Origin: Bacteroidota bacterium
GTDB lineage: Bacteria > Bacteroidota > Ignavibacteria > T3Sed10-11
Direction: 5' to 3'
Assembly (NCBI GenBank): GCA_007128495.1
Contig: SKXH01000045.1
Span: 1-8,292, forward strand
DNA: 8,292 nt
Below the pieces are notes generated by a model, which saw only the letters and a program-made list of their open reading frames with translations, made no database searches and was not told the origin of the DNA. Position numbers and translations under genes: made by a program. Below are positions 6,245 to 8,292 of the stretch, in pieces; the first letter of the stretch is position 1, and each line of letters starts with the position of its first letter.

Positions 6245-7030
6245 TTACTTTCCTTTATATTCGGGTTTTCTTTTTTCAACAAATGCCTGTACGCCTTCTT
6301 TATGGTCGTCGGTCAGAGATGCAATTTCCTGTAAATATGATTCATACTCCAGAATGGATTCAAGATCGGAATGCACCGATTTGTTTAATGCACGTTTGAT
6401 TAAACCGATTGCTTTGGTTGGTGATTGTGCCAATCGTTGGGCGAGCTCTTCTGTCTCTTTTTGCAATGAGTCGTCAGATGTGAGTTTGTTGACCAATCCC
6501 AAATCGAGTGCCTGTTGTGCATCGATTTTATCGCCGAGTGCGGCAAGCTCGAACGCTTTTGCAAGTCCGACGTGCCTGACAAGGAACCAATGTGCCCCGG
6601 AGTCCGGTACAAGTCCGATTCGGATAAATACTTCAACCAAACTCGCACTTTCTGCCATCACACGCATATCGCAGGCGAGTGCGAGACTACAGCCGGCTCC
6701 CGCCGCGACCCCGTTTATCATAGCGATTATCGGTTTATCCATATTTCGCATTCGCCGTATTATCGGATTATACCGTCGAACCAGTGAGTCTTTCAGCGAC
6801 CGCCGCTCCTCGCCGGAGTGGCTTTTCAAGTCCTGGCCCGAGCAAAATCCTCTGCCCGCTCCCGTTATGACGATGCATCGAACATTATCGTCCTTTTCTG
6901 CTGATTTTAGTGCATCGTGAAGATCCGTCGTCAGTTCTTCGTTAAATGCATTCAATACATCGGGACGATTCAGGGTAATCCAGCAGGTATTATTTTTAAC
7001 TTCATAAAGGATTGTTGAATAGTCAGCCAT
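6245..7030 (-). CDS. paaG: PaaG-type enoyl-CoA isomerase of the crotonase family
   Basis: This 261-residue crotonase-fold protein is most like PaaG, the ring-1,2-epoxyphenylacetyl-CoA isomerase (262 residues in E. coli), which also moves double bonds in enoyl-CoAs. Evidence: TLNRPDVLNAFN (19-30), GAGRGFCSGQDL (57-68, first oxyanion-hole strand), RRYNP (85-89), NGVAAGAG (106-113, second oxyanion hole), and a C-terminal end DDHKEGVQAFVEKRKPEYKGK of PaaG type. The two glutamates that enoyl-CoA hydratase needs are replaced by Ser115 and Phe135 in my alignment, while Asp143 in LVPDSG occupies the PaaG/isomerase position. A hydratase label would therefore be misleading. One oddity is GAHWFLVR where relatives usually have GGTWLLPR. 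It is the first gene of the three-gene operon, with GAGG 5 bases before the ATG. No phenylacetyl-CoA epoxidase genes are in view, so the pathway is not proven. Confidence 0.82.
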   Translation of the reverse strand: MADYSTILYEVKNNTCWITLNRPDVLNAFNEELTTDLHDALKSAEKDDNVRCIVITGAGRGFCSGQDLKSHSGEERRSLKDSLVRRYNPIIRRMRNMDKPIIAMINGVAAGAGCSLALACDMRVMAESASLVEVFIRIGLVPDSGAHWFLVRHVGLAKAFELAALGDKIDAQQALDLGLVNKLTSDDSLQKETEELAQRLAQSPTKAIGLIKRALNKSVHSDLESILEYESYLQEIASLTDDHKEGVQAFVEKRKPEYKGK

Positions 7031-7059
7031 ATTATCCTCACAGCAGAATTATAAGTTGG

Positions 7060-7088
7060 ATTATATAAAGCGATTGGAATTCGATAAA
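7060..7088 (-). promoter_or_regulatory. Likely sigma-70-like promoter of the paaG-paaH operon
   Basis: Reading toward paaG there is a perfect TATAAT (7060-7065), preceded after 17 bases by a weak -35 TTTATC (7083-7088). Transcription would start near 7053, giving a leader of about 23 bases that contains the GAGG ribosome binding site. A second TATAAT at 7048-7053 lacks a good -35. Confidence 0.55.
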
Positions 7089-7107
7089 ACTCGTAGTAAG
7101 ATACGAA

Positions 7108-7137
7108 TTGCATTTATATCTTGCAAACTTGTATATT
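7108..7137 (+). promoter_or_regulatory. Possible promoter of pdxB
   Basis: TTGCAT (7108-7113), an 18-base spacer and TATATT (7132-7137) match the sigma-70 consensus at 8 of 12 positions. The implied leader to the GTG start is about 47 bases. This is a weak call in an AT-rich gap. Confidence 0.3.
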
Positions 7138-7190
7138 GTAGGGTATGGAGAATCCTATATATCTGTTCACAATACACTACCAATAGATCA

Positions 7191-8292
7191 GTGAAATCAC
7201 ATCCTACCATTATAGCCGATGAGAGAATCCCGTTTGTCCTGGAGGCTTTTCAGCCGTTCGGTAATCTAATTACCCTGCCCGGCCGGGAGATGAACGCTAT
7301 CACAATTCGGGAAGCCGATATACTGATCGTTCGCTCGGTCACACCCGTCGATGAATTATTGCTCGGGAAGAGTAAGGTAAGATATGTTGCAACTGCCAGC
7401 ACCGGATATGACCACGTCGATATACGCTATTTGCAAAATGAAGGTATTCATTTTTTCTCGGCGTTAGGTTGTAATGCAAACGCTGTTGCTGAATATATCG
7501 TTGTTGCGATCGCAGAATTGTGCCGCCGATATTCATTGAAAATGAATGAGCTGACTCTTGGTATTGTCGGTGCCGGTCAAATTGGAACACGTGTATACGA
7601 GAAAGCAAATATTCTTGGTATGAATGCTTTACTTAATGATCCGCCGCTCAAAGATAAAACGGATGATCCTGTCTATCGTTCAAGAGAGGATGTTCTATCG
7701 CAGTCGGATATTGTTTCTTTGCATGTACCACTGACGGATGAATCCCCATATCCAACAAGAAAGATGGTTGACGAAGGGTTTCTTAACACAATGAAGGACG
7801 GGGCGTTTTTAATTAATACTTCGAGGGGTGCCGTTATAGATGAAAATGTGTTGCTTGACTATCTATCGTCCGGTGTTCTGCGGGGGGCAGTGCTTGACGT
7901 CTGGGAAAATGAACCGGCCATAAATACCGGACTGCTCGAGAGAGTTGAAATCGGCACACCGCATATTGCCGGGCATTCGGTGGACGGAAAGGTAAATGCT
8001 ACAGTTATGGTGTATAACGATCTTTGTAATTTTCTTGGAATAGCGGGGGAATGGAAACCGGAAGGATTACCGGAACCTCCCGAACCGGTTATTTCGGTGG
8101 AACACATGACCGATATTCACAAAGCTGTTATACACGCATTGCTCAGGGCATATCCAATTGAAAAAGATGATGCACGGCTGCGTCGCTTACTCGACGTGGA
8201 GGAAACCGAACGGGCGGCATTTTTTGATTCTGTTCGCAGTGAACACCTTACCCGCCGTGAATTTGATAGTTACTACATTCGCGGTGGTGAAA
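7191..8292 (+). CDS. pdxB: Erythronate-4-phosphate dehydrogenase PdxB, 3' end outside the window
   Basis: PdxB oxidises 4-phosphoerythronate to 2-oxo-3-hydroxy-4-phosphobutanoate, an early step of DXP-dependent vitamin B6 synthesis. The frame runs open from GTG at 7191 to the window end: 367 residues, against 378 in E. coli, so only a short tail is missing. Seen: TIIADERIPF (6-15), RSVTPVDE (48-55), ATASTGYDHVD (67-77), GCNANAVAEY (93-102), the NAD-binding GIVGAGQIG (124-132), Asp150 of the second Rossmann strand in NDPP, and the D-2-hydroxyacid dehydrogenase catalytic triad Arg212 (NTSRGAV), Glu241 (ENEP) and His258 (PHIAG). The C-terminal DDARLRRL is typical of the PdxB dimerisation domain and separates it from SerA or other dehydrogenases. 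GTG is chosen because no upstream in-frame ATG exists and the alignment starts there; no Shine-Dalgarno is visible before it. Confidence 0.93.
   Translation, partial: MKSHPTIIADERIPFVLEAFQPFGNLITLPGREMNAITIREADILIVRSVTPVDELLLGKSKVRYVATASTGYDHVDIRYLQNEGIHFFSALGCNANAVAEYIVVAIAELCRRYSLKMNELTLGIVGAGQIGTRVYEKANILGMNALLNDPPLKDKTDDPVYRSREDVLSQSDIVSLHVPLTDESPYPTRKMVDEGFLNTMKDGAFLINTSRGAVIDENVLLDYLSSGVLRGAVLDVWENEPAINTGLLERVEIGTPHIAGHSVDGKVNATVMVYNDLCNFLGIAGEWKPEGLPEPPEPVISVEHMTDIHKAVIHALLRAYPIEKDDARLRRLLDVEETERAAFFDSVRSEHLTRREFDSYYIRGGE

Larger units (their letters stand above)
7031..7190. promoter_or_regulatory. Divergent intergenic region between the acyl-CoA operon and pdxB
   Basis: This is the only gap over 100 bp. 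It is AT-rich compared with the genes and must hold promoters for both directions. A loose inverted repeat, ATTCG (7079-7083) and CGAAT (7104-7108), could be an operator but is too short to claim. I see no small gene or RNA gene in it. Confidence 0.6.

Noticed and set aside
6354..6920. A 188-codon open frame on the plus strand
   Set aside because: It lies wholly inside the PaaG-like gene on the opposite strand, its translation is Ser/Ala/Ile-rich with no recognisable motif, and the minus-strand protein is clearly real.
7079..7108. ATTCG/CGAAT inverted repeat, considered as a regulator binding site
   Set aside because: Arms of five bases separated by twenty are too weak to support an operator without comparative data.

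Overview
This 8.3 kb window reads as ordinary, tightly packed bacterial chromosome. By eye the G+C content is in the mid 40s percent. It holds nine protein-coding genes, of which the first and last are cut by the window edges. I see no RNA genes, insertion sequences, phage genes or CRISPR arrays. A GWxTD-domain secreted protein, an ftsE with no ftsX beside it, a PdxA/PdxB pair and a PaaG/PaaH-type acyl-CoA module together suggest the Bacteroidota-related (FCB) group, for example a Balneolota, Rhodothermota or Ignavibacteriota-like lineage. This placement is inferred from gene content only.

Layout: (1) 1-584, + strand: C-terminal part of an Mrp/ApbC-type Fe-S carrier ATPase. (2) 587-4494, - strand: a run reading thiD, GWxTD protein, pdxA, ftsE. 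GWxTD and pdxA share an ATGA stop/start overlap, pdxA and ftsE are 6 bp apart, and 57 bp separate thiD from the GWxTD gene. ftsE ends tail-to-tail with mrp, 2 bp apart. (3) 4577-7030, - strand: a three-gene acyl-CoA operon reading PaaG-type isomerase, 3-hydroxyacyl-CoA dehydrogenase, then a second dehydrogenase-like protein that has lost its catalytic residues. (4) 7031-7190: a divergent 160-bp promoter region. (5) 7191 to the right edge, + strand: pdxB with a GTG start, truncated by the window end.

Two themes connect the genes. The first is cofactor supply. pdxB and pdxA encode the erythronate-4-phosphate dehydrogenase and 4-hydroxythreonine-4-phosphate dehydrogenase steps of the DXP-dependent vitamin B6 pathway. 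thiD encodes the HMP/HMP-P kinase of thiamine synthesis, and some members of that family also phosphorylate B6 vitamers. The second is acyl-CoA metabolism. The PaaG-like protein lacks both hydratase glutamates and has the isomerase-type aspartate. The two dehydrogenase ORFs together match the two halves of the long, single-chain PaaH of proteobacterial phenylacetate catabolism, so this locus appears to carry a split PaaH whose second half is a pseudoenzyme. That is the most interesting observation here. I do not see a wholly novel multi-gene system.
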